A stretch of DNA of 64,000 nt from Termitomyces sp. T153 (Eukaryota > Basidiomycota > Agaricomycetes > Agaricales > Lyophyllaceae), in assembly GCA_018296165.2 (NCBI GenBank), contig JACKQL020000017.1, positions 744,001-808,000 on the forward strand, given 5' to 3'. Of this stretch, positions 55,851 to 64,000 are shown piece after piece. Positions within the stretch are counted from its first letter, which is position 1, and each line of letters opens with the position of its first letter. The notes under the pieces were generated by a model, which saw only the letters and a list, made by a program, of their open reading frames with translations, was not told where the DNA came from and ran no database searches. Made by a program: the position numbers and the translations under genes.

Positions 55851-57027
55851 ATGTCGGCAGCCGATGACTTTAGCACTAATCGCTTTTCAGAAATCGGGGG
55901 AAACAACAAGATGCAGCCTGAACACCCTACCCCCAGCCGCCACGCCGATCTCTGCTTCAACGACGGGAATCTCGCGGTACTCACTGGTCTAAACTACTTT
56001 CTTGTTCATCAAGGGTTATTATGTCGTCACTCACCTCCTCTATCTCGTATGATAGAAACTTTGGAATCTCAGCAAACACGGTACATTGAAGGTCGCCTAG
56101 TACTGGAGCTTTCCGAGCCCTCGAATGACGTGTACTATTTTTTGCTCGCGCTTTACGACGGGATGTAAGTCTCATGATTTTGATTTCAAACGTCGATGAG
56201 CATTGAAATTTGGGGTAGCTCCACGCTGAAATATGACGTTAGCGATTTTGGCGTGATGTCGGCAGTTTTACTACTAGCAACAAAGTACGAGGTCAAGTAT
56301 CTTCGCATGGGGATCCTTGGGAGTCTATCGCTCATTTGGCCAAGACATCTTTCTCTGTGGGAGGCGCGAGAAGCGAGAGCCACCAATGCGGTTGGTGTCT
56401 ACGAGCCACGCAAGTCTATAACTCATCCGATGTGAGTTACCGTCATCGAAGTTCCAAGCAAAATCTAATTGTATTAGCCTGATAATCAACCTTGCCCGTG
56501 CTGTCAATGCCTCGGAACTCTTGCCTGCTGCTTTCTATGATCTTTCGCGCAGCTCTCCAAGCGCATGTGCTGCGGGTTATACTTGTCCTTCAACGTTCAC
56601 GACGCATCAACTGTCAGACGCTGATCTTTTGAGTCTCCTTCGAGGAAAAGAACATAGCTCGCGGTTTCTTTCTACTTTTATTGTCAAAGAACTAGAAGGA
56701 AGAGAGCCATCAATGTCTTGTATCCATCGGATGGAGCTTGACGTTGCTCGTAGGCGTATATGCCAAGCAGCATTTGAAGCTATCACGTTTGAGATTCTTC
56801 GAGATATCAACGGCCCTACATGTCAAAGGAGCTCCGACCCCCTGTTCGCAATCTTGGATGCCGAACTGATGCAGACGCGGGAAGATCCTTTAGGGCGCCT
56901 GAACTCCGCTCTGCGTGCATGCGAATTCTGTCGATCTGAGTTTGGCGCTGCCGTCGATGCTGCGCGCGAAGACTTCTGGCAGGCTTTGCCAACCTGGTTT
57001 GGTATAGACCCCGTGGTTTGGAGCTGA
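55851..57027 (+). CDS. BTB/POZ-domain protein (three exons)
   Basis: ATG 55851. Exons are 55851-56164, 56219-56431 and 56478-57027, about 358 residues; an alternative first acceptor at 56200 would keep the frame and add six residues but needs a 36-bp intron. The N-terminal third has the order seen in Agaricomycete BTB proteins: HADLCFNDGNLAVL, then FLVHQGLLCRHSPPLSRMI, then a V/L-rich strand and YYFLLALYDG. Next come LLLATKYEVKYLR and an all-helical tail with ELLPAAFYDLS. Such proteins form dimers and often link substrates to cullin-3; this large fungal family is mostly uncharacterised. No nearby partner suggests its role. Confidence 0.8.
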
Positions 57028-57607
57028 AGGACTAATGTACACGTCTCGATTTTTCACTGCAATCTTTGTACTTTTATCGTTTATCTTGTCTCACGCATTG
57101 GCTTGGCTTGAACTTCTCGTACCCGAGCGTGGCATATGTCGCACAGCTTCATCAATATAGAACACGTCTCTTTGTGAGACATTCTTTGAAACTTGGTCAC
57201 TGGTTGCCTTCTTCGCTCCAAAGCTTTCACAACGCGGTTACTGGGAATGATTTTGTTATCGCTCCTGAAGTCATTTGGGACGGATTGGATCACCTGAAAT
57301 TGGACAACATTTTCCTTCAGCTACCCGGGTCTTTATGTCCGTCATCTCCGTGAACTCAATCGCTGACAACATCAATGTAATTGTGCGTGTTACACATGGC
57401 CAAGCCCGAAAGACTTCATAATACCGATTCTTGAAGAATCTCCCTATCTTTAGCTGACATCGATTGCCGTGTTTTTTTTCTGAAGAAGTAGCGGCACAGA
57501 AATAGAACAGCTTTTGTAACGTCAGCCGCGCCGTTCCATTCCCCTTTCCCTCACGTTTGTTTGGTAGTGGCACGTGCACAGACAAGACACTGCATTATGG
57601 CCTTGTC
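57028..57607. other. Intergenic
   Basis: 3' region of the BTB gene and promoter of the zinc-finger gene. No feature seen. Confidence 0.4.
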
Positions 57608-58612
57608 ATGGATGTTCCTCTCCCTTCGATTCAGAACTACTCAGTTCAGATGTATAACAGCTGGTCGTCCATCAACGGCCAAGCCTCATCCTGTAAGTCG
57701 TGTTTGTCGCCTTTTAATTTAGAGCTATTCATCATGCATCATCGCGTTCACTTACTTGCCCAGCCTATGCGGATTATTTTGATGATCAACGCAATGTCGG
57801 CTCCAGAGGAAACGCGAACTCACATGTTCTTCGATCACAGCCAAGCCATCCTTATGTTTCCAACGCTACGGTTCGTTGAAAGAGCCACGGGCTACCTTCG
57901 AACACTGCTCACACTTCAGTAGCAAACCATCCCAATACAACCGCAAGTGTCTGGGCATCAAATTCATCTCGGTTCCGACCCACACCTCATTGTGAAGCAA
58001 ACCGACCAGACTTTAAACGCCTTGGCATTTGCTCGGCGCCTCTCCACTGAGTACATAATGGTCAGTGCTATTCTTGGCGTTAGAGACTCGACAAGCACTA
58101 TTGTTGACTGAAGCATGTACATGATACTCCTGCTCATCAGGATTTCTACGATAAACTTCGAAAAGGACAGTATTATGAGAGCTACGAAGGTTCTTCGGAG
58201 CCTTCGGACGGTTTGCGACCCCCTCAAGCACCCGCCGTTACAGTGGCTCGGCAAACCCCCAAAGGAGCGGATGGCCACGCGTGTAGTTACTGCGGGAAGG
58301 CATTCAGCAGGCCAAGTGCGCTCAAGGTGAGCTTTGCGATTATTTCTATTGAAGAGAAATTAAACTATCTTCTCAAGATTCATCTCGCTATCCACACCGG
58401 AAAAAGAGGCGCGTGTTACCACTTCTCGGCTTCGATAAATGTCTGATGGACCATTCTCAGCTTATACGTGTCCAGAAGCAGGATGTCATCGCAAATTTAG
58501 TGTCAGGAGCAACATGAGCAGGCACATTCGCAACGTCCACCAAATATGGCCAGAGGTAAGTCACGTCGACATGGACTCGGGTGACTCGGAAGATGATAAG
58601 ACTGCTACATGA
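57608..58612 (+). CDS. C2H2 zinc-finger protein, multi-exon, middle structure uncertain
   Basis: ATG 57608 starts MDVPLPSIQNYSVQMYNSW. A GT-AG intron (about 57691-57761) leads to a hydrophilic Asn/Ser/Pro-rich region (YADYFDDQRN, VSNATV). A further intron is likely near 57870-57919, then another before HVHDTPAHQDFYDKLRKG. Two C-terminal zinc fingers follow: CSYCGKAFSRPSALK, intron, IHLAIHTGKR, and CPEAGCHRKFSVRSNMSRHIRNVH. It ends at TGA 58612 after an acidic tail. This is the usual layout of small fungal transcription factors with two terminal C2H2 fingers. The join between the fingers seems to need a GC-AG intron, and an in-frame TGA near 58048 has no clear splice solution, so a lesion is possible. 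Confidence 0.6.
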
Positions 58613-58960
58613 AGCCAACTTGAAATGAACGACTCATTCAATACAAAGTCGAAAAAAATAGATACATCAAAGAATCGCTTGACAATTCTGATATGAGTTA
58701 TTGTTGTTACATCCTCTTACCAGGCAATTTGAACTGAAATCTTGAAAAAACTTTGGGTCCATTTGAGTTTGTTTGCCACTTACGGGGAGCTCGAGGAGGA
58801 AGGCAAGTCGCAGACCCTTTTGGATATATTTTCGATGGGTTCCCCTTCTACGTACATCAATCAATATGCCAATAACCCTAAACAACTCCTTTGTGCCGCA
58901 CCCTGGCTTGACCCTTGGCGGCAAGCAAGCCAAGCCTTTCCCTAGTTAAAGGGTCTGTAA

Positions 58961-61181
58961 ATGCCACATTTCCAGTCTTCGAAGGTTGCTGGTATGGATA
59001 TAGATTTCGCTGTGCCAGTGGGCGACAGACTTTACGAGAACCCGTCTTTCATTCGGGAGAGAGGCCCTTGCTCGCCTGCCAGGTGAGCGGACTTGGATTG
59101 CCTGTGCGTAATTATCAGCACAGACACTAATAATTTCATCCAGATCACACGAAGCAGTTGAAGGCATTGAAAAGATGGCTCTTTCCTTCCTTTCGCAGCT
59201 TGCTACCTTTGGCCGTACCTCCTATATTCACGCTAGCTCTGGCACGAAAGTCCATTCCGGGAACTCTGGAACCTCTGAGATTTCTACGGAAGATCATCGC
59301 ACGAGAGCCAAGATTGAAATGCAGCTGGCTGATCGCTCGAAACGTGACACTCTTGGGTAGGCCTACCTGTCGTCTTCTGCTCAACCTAACGTGCGTATGG
59401 TATTTGGAGGTCTGAATCTCTCAGATGTTTCAAATATCCAAAGAAATGCTCCAACGGTAGTTTCCGACCCATGGGTATGTATGGGTGTGAATGTATGCGC
59501 ATGACATGGAATAATTCTTGGCGCCATTAGCACAAATGATGCGGGTGCTTGATCTAGCACATGAGGCTATAATAGACGATACACCAGCTACGAAACGGTC
59601 TGTGGTTCTATTCAGTGAAAAGGCTTTCATCATGTCACTTGATAAATCCAGAGATATATACTACAAGGACGTTTTGCTGTTCAGAAATCAAAGAACTGTC
59701 AATTCGGTTTGTCTCCGCTCGCCATGCCCGTCCCATGTTGATTATTTGTGTTCGCACATCTTCAGTTGGTTGATGATATTGCTGCTACTCTCACACTGCA
59801 ACGATCAGATCTTAATATTGTAAGCTACATCGTCTATTGTCCTCGACCGGCAGCTGTTAGTTATTGATGGATTTATTCTTTCAAGCGTGCAGCTTCCAAG
59901 GGCCTCGTTGCTGGCGCAGGCCTTGTTGTCCACCTTCATTCAGACGATGTATTAAGGATTAACGATACGGAGGTGATTAGAACTCTTTGATGTCCTACAG
60001 AATTGATCTCATATTTAGGGAACGTTGATCCCCCCCGGAGAAGAAATCAAGGCGCTTGTAGTCGATCCCTCGATTTGTTGGGTATTGATCGTTGAGAAAG
60101 AGGTGATTGGACCTCCATTCTCGTTACCTCTCTCCAACGATGACTCTATCACAGGCGGTTTTCCAAACTTTATGTCGCCTAAGGCTTACGGACCACCCAT
60201 CTCTACCCCGGGGTTTAATGTTAACGGTATTTGTCAAACCCTCTCCACGATATTGATTTTTATATAGAATCCAGGGAAAGGGTTATCCTGATATCGCTAC
60301 GCGATACTTCGTAAGGTCCCTTGGAGATCTGCTACCTGCACGGTAAATCAAAAAAACTTCCTCCATGAGATATGATCTATAAGGTGTACAGAATTCCTAT
60401 CCTCGCAATGGTCGATGGAGATCCGTATGGGATCGATATACTTTCTGTCTACAAATTTGGCAGTCGAGGCCTTCAACACGAGAAGTCGGCCACTGACAGA
60501 ATTATATGGCTCGGCCTCCGGTCTTCTGAACTGGCATCGTGAACATTTTTCTCGAAAGTTTTCGCCGCGGATAAGGACTTACTGTCATTGATATCCATCA
60601 GCTTCGATGTCGACCGGAATAGATTATTGCCTATCACCAAGCACGATGAAGCAAAGGTCTGTCACTTTAACACAAAATTCATGATTTATGCTCTGATACG
60701 AGTTGTACAGGCTCTCTCTCTACTTAGAAGGCCCCCAGCTGCGATGCCAGCCAACTGGAGGTCTTGTTGATTTGATAATTTTGACTGATCAATCCTTGTT
60801 AACTGCGCCACCCTTAGGAAAGAGCTCATGCATATGCTGCACTGTCGCCGGAAAGCGGAGATCGAGATCCTTTCAACATCAAACATAACTAATCAACCGC
60901 AAACGATTGACCAGTGCCGACTCGGTTCGAATGAGACAATAACAAATGTTCACTATATCGACCCTCCTGATATTGATGATGTCACTTTCACGCGTTCTGA
61001 CATAGAAGCTTCCCTGCCGTTAACCTGCCATACGGGGGTTGTCCATCCCGGATCATCAGTCCATACTCAGTCCTTGGTTCAGGAATCCTTGTCCTCGGAA
61101 CCCTCTCACATGCCATTATTCCGGTATCTGGTGTTCAAAATTGGCGAAGCTGTAGAAGCACCTGTCGAACTTCCTACATAA
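58961..61181 (+). CDS. SPO11: Spo11, meiotic topoisomerase VI-like protein (14 exons)
   Basis: Makes the double-strand breaks that start meiotic recombination. Exons are 58961-59082, 59144-59356, 59425-59474, 59531-59597, 59652-59706, 59766-59819, 59886-59972, 60019-60102, 60155-60226, 60275-60342, 60392-60538, 60602-60656, 60711-60760 and 60818-61181; the total of 1488 nt gives 495 residues with every junction in phase. The 5Y-CAP domain holds TKRDIYYKDVLLF at 149-161, Tyr155 matching the catalytic tyrosine, then VDDIAATL and RAASKGLVAG. The Toprim domain has IVEKEAVFQTLCRLR (Glu242/244), GKGYPDIATR, and VDGDPYGIDILSVYKFGS (Asp299/301). LLPITKHDE and ELMHMLHCRRKAEIEIL follow. All catalytic residues are present. 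The last ~100 residues are not typical of the family and may contain an unrecognised intron. Confidence 0.93.
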
Positions 61182-61408
61182 ATGTTATGCAATGCAGGAA
61201 TTCTCGCCAAGCTAATCACCGTCAGCAAGCGGAGTTCCGCTTCGCGATCTCATCATAAACCCGCTTTGTCCTCACAACTCAAGCGCCCCGTATCTGTCTA
61301 ACGTTTTAACTACCACCGGGGAGATGCTCAGTTGGAATAGTATACATCGTTCGAACAGTAGAGTCCATGACTTCATAGGTCCATGTAATTTAATTGTTCT
61401 TTCAGTTC
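61182..61408. other. Convergent intergenic gap
   Basis: 3' ends of SPO11 and the membrane-protein gene face each other. No feature seen. Confidence 0.4.
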
Positions 61409-62562
61409 CTAGTCGGAGTAGATCGGCGGTGGATCGCTCGCCTCTGTATCTTCATTTCCACTAGGTAGATTATGCTTCTCGTGATGTCTCTCTAAATCTT
61501 TTTGGAAAGCAACTAAATCGGCATGCATCGTTGAAGGGGAAAGAACTGATGACGATTGTGGTTGGCGATTTGGGATAGAGGGTCCAGCACTTCCATCTGA
61601 CTGGTGGGGCTCAAAGCCTTGTTCATGTGAGAGAAAGCTCGAGTATGAACTATCATCAAATGGTCCAGGATGTAGATGGTTGCTGTGTGTGCTGACAGCG
61701 ACAGCAGAATTGGAGGGCTTGTACGATTGAGGTGTAGGGTGCCCTGAACCAGTGTTTTCATGAAGGTTTTCGGCTAAGATTCTGTCTGCGCCCGAATGGA
61801 TAAACCCTGGGTTGCGAGGGGATTCTGTCATTTCTGAACCCGACCTCCCATTGCCGATGCTGTTTAAAAAAGCAGATCCAGCACTTGTAGGGTTGTCTGT
61901 GGCCAGTAAAGTAGTTCCCTTGGGCAGCTTTCTCTTGTGACGAATCCTTTCACGCCGCTTCAGGATCATCATCGCCAGCAGGCCAGCCAATATCACTGAA
62001 GAATCACACGATAAATGCTCAGCCCTTAGAAGAAGGAACAAACAAGACTCACATGAACCTATAACGAGGCCAACGATTCCTCCGGTGCTTAAGCCGTGTC
62101 GAGTCATGTTGGAGGCATTTGTATTTGTTGCAGTTGGATCGGCAGATGTTTTACTACCATGGAGATTTGTCGATATAGTGGAAAGCGCAGTCGTTTGAGT
62201 CGCAGTCAAATGATGTTCTCTTGTATCAGAAGCATCTGCACTGGCACTTGTGCTTGACCTGCACATTGAAGGTAAAACGAGCGGATTAAAGTAGCTTGAA
62301 GTGCTCACAAGATCGAGGTAGCTTTTAGTCCTCTCGTAGTCGTTGTACAGACTTTGTTACGGCAAATAGTGCAAACACCATTTACACAACTCTCAGAGTC
62401 TGAGTCTGAGTCTGAGTCCGAGTCCGAGTCCGAATCACCGTCATGCTGTCGGGGAACACTATTCAAAGGGGAAGAGATCTCAGAAGACGGTAGCATGAAG
62501 TTTGTGAACGGAAACACACAGGAATGTTGCCACTCCGTGTGAATTGTGACCGATGATTCCAA
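61409..62562 (-). CDS. Single-pass membrane protein with Ser-Asp repeat and PPxY tail (start uncertain)
   Basis: The stop is at 61409. Introns at about 62312-62263 and 62051-61996 join three exons. Seen: an acidic (Ser-Asp)n repeat, a short Cys-rich segment (CVNGVCTICRNKVC), a long Ser/Thr-rich ectodomain, one membrane helix (GGIVGLVIGSVILAGLL) with a basic stop-transfer (KRRERIRHKRK), and a ~190-residue Ser-rich cytosolic tail ending SDPPPIYSD. The PPxY there is the ligand type bound by WW domains of Rsp5-like ubiquitin ligases. The layout resembles fungal wall-stress or SKG6-like single-pass proteins. No in-frame ATG was fixed; a signal peptide (LLVLLIGIIG) may lie in another exon just upstream. 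Confidence 0.6.
62396..62437. repeat. Hexanucleotide repeat coding Ser-Asp
   Basis: Six GAGTCT/GAGTCC units plus a variant, encoding alternating Ser-Asp on the minus strand within the membrane protein. The step from GAGTCT to GAGTCC units suggests slippage. Confidence 0.85.
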
Positions 62563-63718
62563 TAAGCAATACTAAAAGCCAGAGCTCTCGCCTCGAGGAA
62601 GACATCGTGGAGGGAAACAAGATACTGCCAGATATCCTGGAGACAAATCACCCTTCACAAGATGACCTCTTTGAATCCGCAGTTCTCCCACGCATTTTTG
62701 CAGAGAGTGGAGTGGAGACCGAACCATTAGCACTACTATTCGGAAGGCAGTGTCCAAAAGATGCCAAGGACATGTCGAACGTAAAAAAAGCGTGGGACGA
62801 GTGTGGGGTTCCTGGATACAAGCCAAGGCTATGCGTCTCTTGTAAGTACTAAGTACATAGCCATGTCCAAGTCATGTTTGATGGATCAGACTTCGACGGT
62901 CGGTCATGATAATTTGATATTTCAGAGACTGCTAAAGTTCACACGAGGACAAGTCTACCTGTAAGATGTGGATTCTAACGATCATTTTGAAGGTCGAAAC
63001 CTCACATGATTTTCTATCTCAACAAGTTGGATCTAGATACTCTGGTAGTTGGCTTTTCCAAGGATTCTTTTCACATCTTGGCACAGCATGGTTCTACACT
63101 TATACCCTTAGTAAGCTCCGACCGCAAGGGCTCCGGAACTGAGTTATTTTTATGGTCAATACTTACGCGCTCGCGTCAGGCGAGTCTCTTCTTTGTTGGT
63201 AATTGTAGATCATAAGACAGACACGTTGAACGGGAACCTACAGACGCGTGGCTTACATATACCTTATAACTATTAGTAGCATACTGTTTCGACTTCATTC
63301 AGCAGGCTGATCATACTCAAAGGGCTATAACTAATCTACATTTCTCTAAAATCCTAGCAACAGAAAAGAACTGAGTCAAGTACAAAGTACGACTCGAGCA
63401 GAAAACGTCGTGCCATCAAATAAATCATGCGGAACGACAATATGCATGTACGCATGGATGTATGTATGAATATGAATGGTGGTCTGGGTAGTCTGTACGA
63501 TCCGAACCGAAAACGGTCCACAGAAATTGAATCATGTGAATGGATATGGTGGAAGAGGCAGGGAGTCGGCGTGATGGATGATGTTGAGATAGATAACCAT
63601 AACTCATAGAAAGTAATGAGAAGAAAGTATGACAAACAGAGAAAGAATTGGAACAATGCGAGCAATGAATAAGTGAAAGCATGCATGGATAGAAATGAAC
63701 ATGTGCGTCAGGAATTGA
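62563..63718. other. Intergenic, no confident gene
   Basis: Contains a 99-residue ORF at 62553-62852 plus with no recognised motif, and short ORFs elsewhere. Nothing else identified. Confidence 0.35.
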
Positions 63719-64000
63719 TCAATCTTCCTGAGATCCCTCGAATCCGTTGGCGATGATGGCGGTTCTCTCTTTCTCGCGTTCGATGGCCTTGAGATCACGT
63801 GTAAGCCGGGAGTTCTCTCTCTCCCATATGGCTTTGACCTCTTCCTCCATAACGTCGAGCTCGGCAGCCATGATACCAAGGCCCCTCAGGACCTCGTCAG
63901 ACCTAATGCCGTTTGCGAGCTTCACGTCCCCTCCACCCCTGCTAGCACCGCCAAGTCTAGAGCCACCTACAAAAGAGGAAGAACGCCCAAAAGTACGCTT
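63719..64000 (-). CDS. C-terminus of a coiled-coil protein (continues beyond window)
   Basis: Open to the right window edge and ending at 63719. It reads a Gly/Ser/Arg-rich linker (SSSFVGGSRLGGASRGGG) followed by a heptad-rich helix with many charged residues (VMEEEVKAIWERE, LKAIEREKERTA). No family is recognised from this fragment. Confidence 0.6.
   Translation of the reverse strand, partial: KRTFGRSSSFVGGSRLGGASRGGGDVKLANGIRSDEVLRGLGIMAAELDVMEEEVKAIWERENSRLTRDLKAIEREKERTAIIANGFEGSQED

Noticed and set aside
62553..62852. 99-residue plus-strand ORF
   Set aside because: No recognised motif and it overlaps the 5' region of the minus-strand membrane gene; not enough to call.

Overview
The window is from a filamentous basidiomycete, most likely a mushroom-forming Agaricomycete. 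The evidence is the dense 42-76 bp GT-AG introns, a fungal-type bifunctional THI6, a 14-exon SPO11, lineage-typical families (AIM9-like kinase fold, BTB/POZ, PalI/SUR7, an orphan 7-TM family), and Gypsy, Helitron and Tc1 elements. I could run no database search; names rest on motifs read by eye, and exon structures were checked by hand for frame consistency.

Layout. 1-13657 is a nested stack of one LTR-retrotransposon family. An outer + strand element, whose 5' LTR is cut by the window start, holds a complete minus-strand copy (1315-8915). That copy holds a solo LTR (5390-6554). The outer element itself sits in a decayed minus-strand Helitron (13658-16979). 17000-20000 is AT-rich repeat debris with a minisatellite, three copies of a palindromic repeat and a second Helitron scrap. 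20708-29410 is a gene island: an AIM9-like gene with apparent frame lesions, a multi-pass membrane protein, a 6-exon 7-TM protein and a PalI/SUR7 protein. 30483-34132 is a Tc1-like element with a ruined transposase, itself split by a 2.0 kb gag-only LTR element. 36389-47548 is a complete, apparently young Gypsy element: LTRs indistinguishable by eye, gag-protease and pol open, and a six-exon antisense gene. 48530-64000 is mostly host DNA: THI6, an RGG-box caprin-like protein, a BTB protein, a C2H2 zinc-finger protein, SPO11, a single-pass PPxY membrane protein, and a partial coiled-coil gene at the right edge.

Most interesting signals. (1) All three large LTR elements carry a spliced antisense gene between the pol position and the 3' LTR. 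In the Gypsy element it encodes a predicted 581-residue protein with a Zn2Cys6-like cysteine cluster, an acidic/basic middle and a coiled coil. In the non-autonomous family it is a predicted 341-residue protein with a basic KRPR patch and a coiled coil. (2) The non-autonomous family looks self-primed in the Tf1/sushi manner: its primer-binding site pairs with the predicted first 12-13 bases of its own transcript, and the pairing covaries between copies. (3) Two insertions of this family hit nearly the same site of the same family, 7 bp apart by TSD edges (12 bp between TSD starts). (4) Element age tracks CpG loss: the old Helitron and Tc1 are CpG-poor with stops of the C-to-T type, while the young Gypsy is CpG-rich and strongly enriched in TAGCG/CGCTA.
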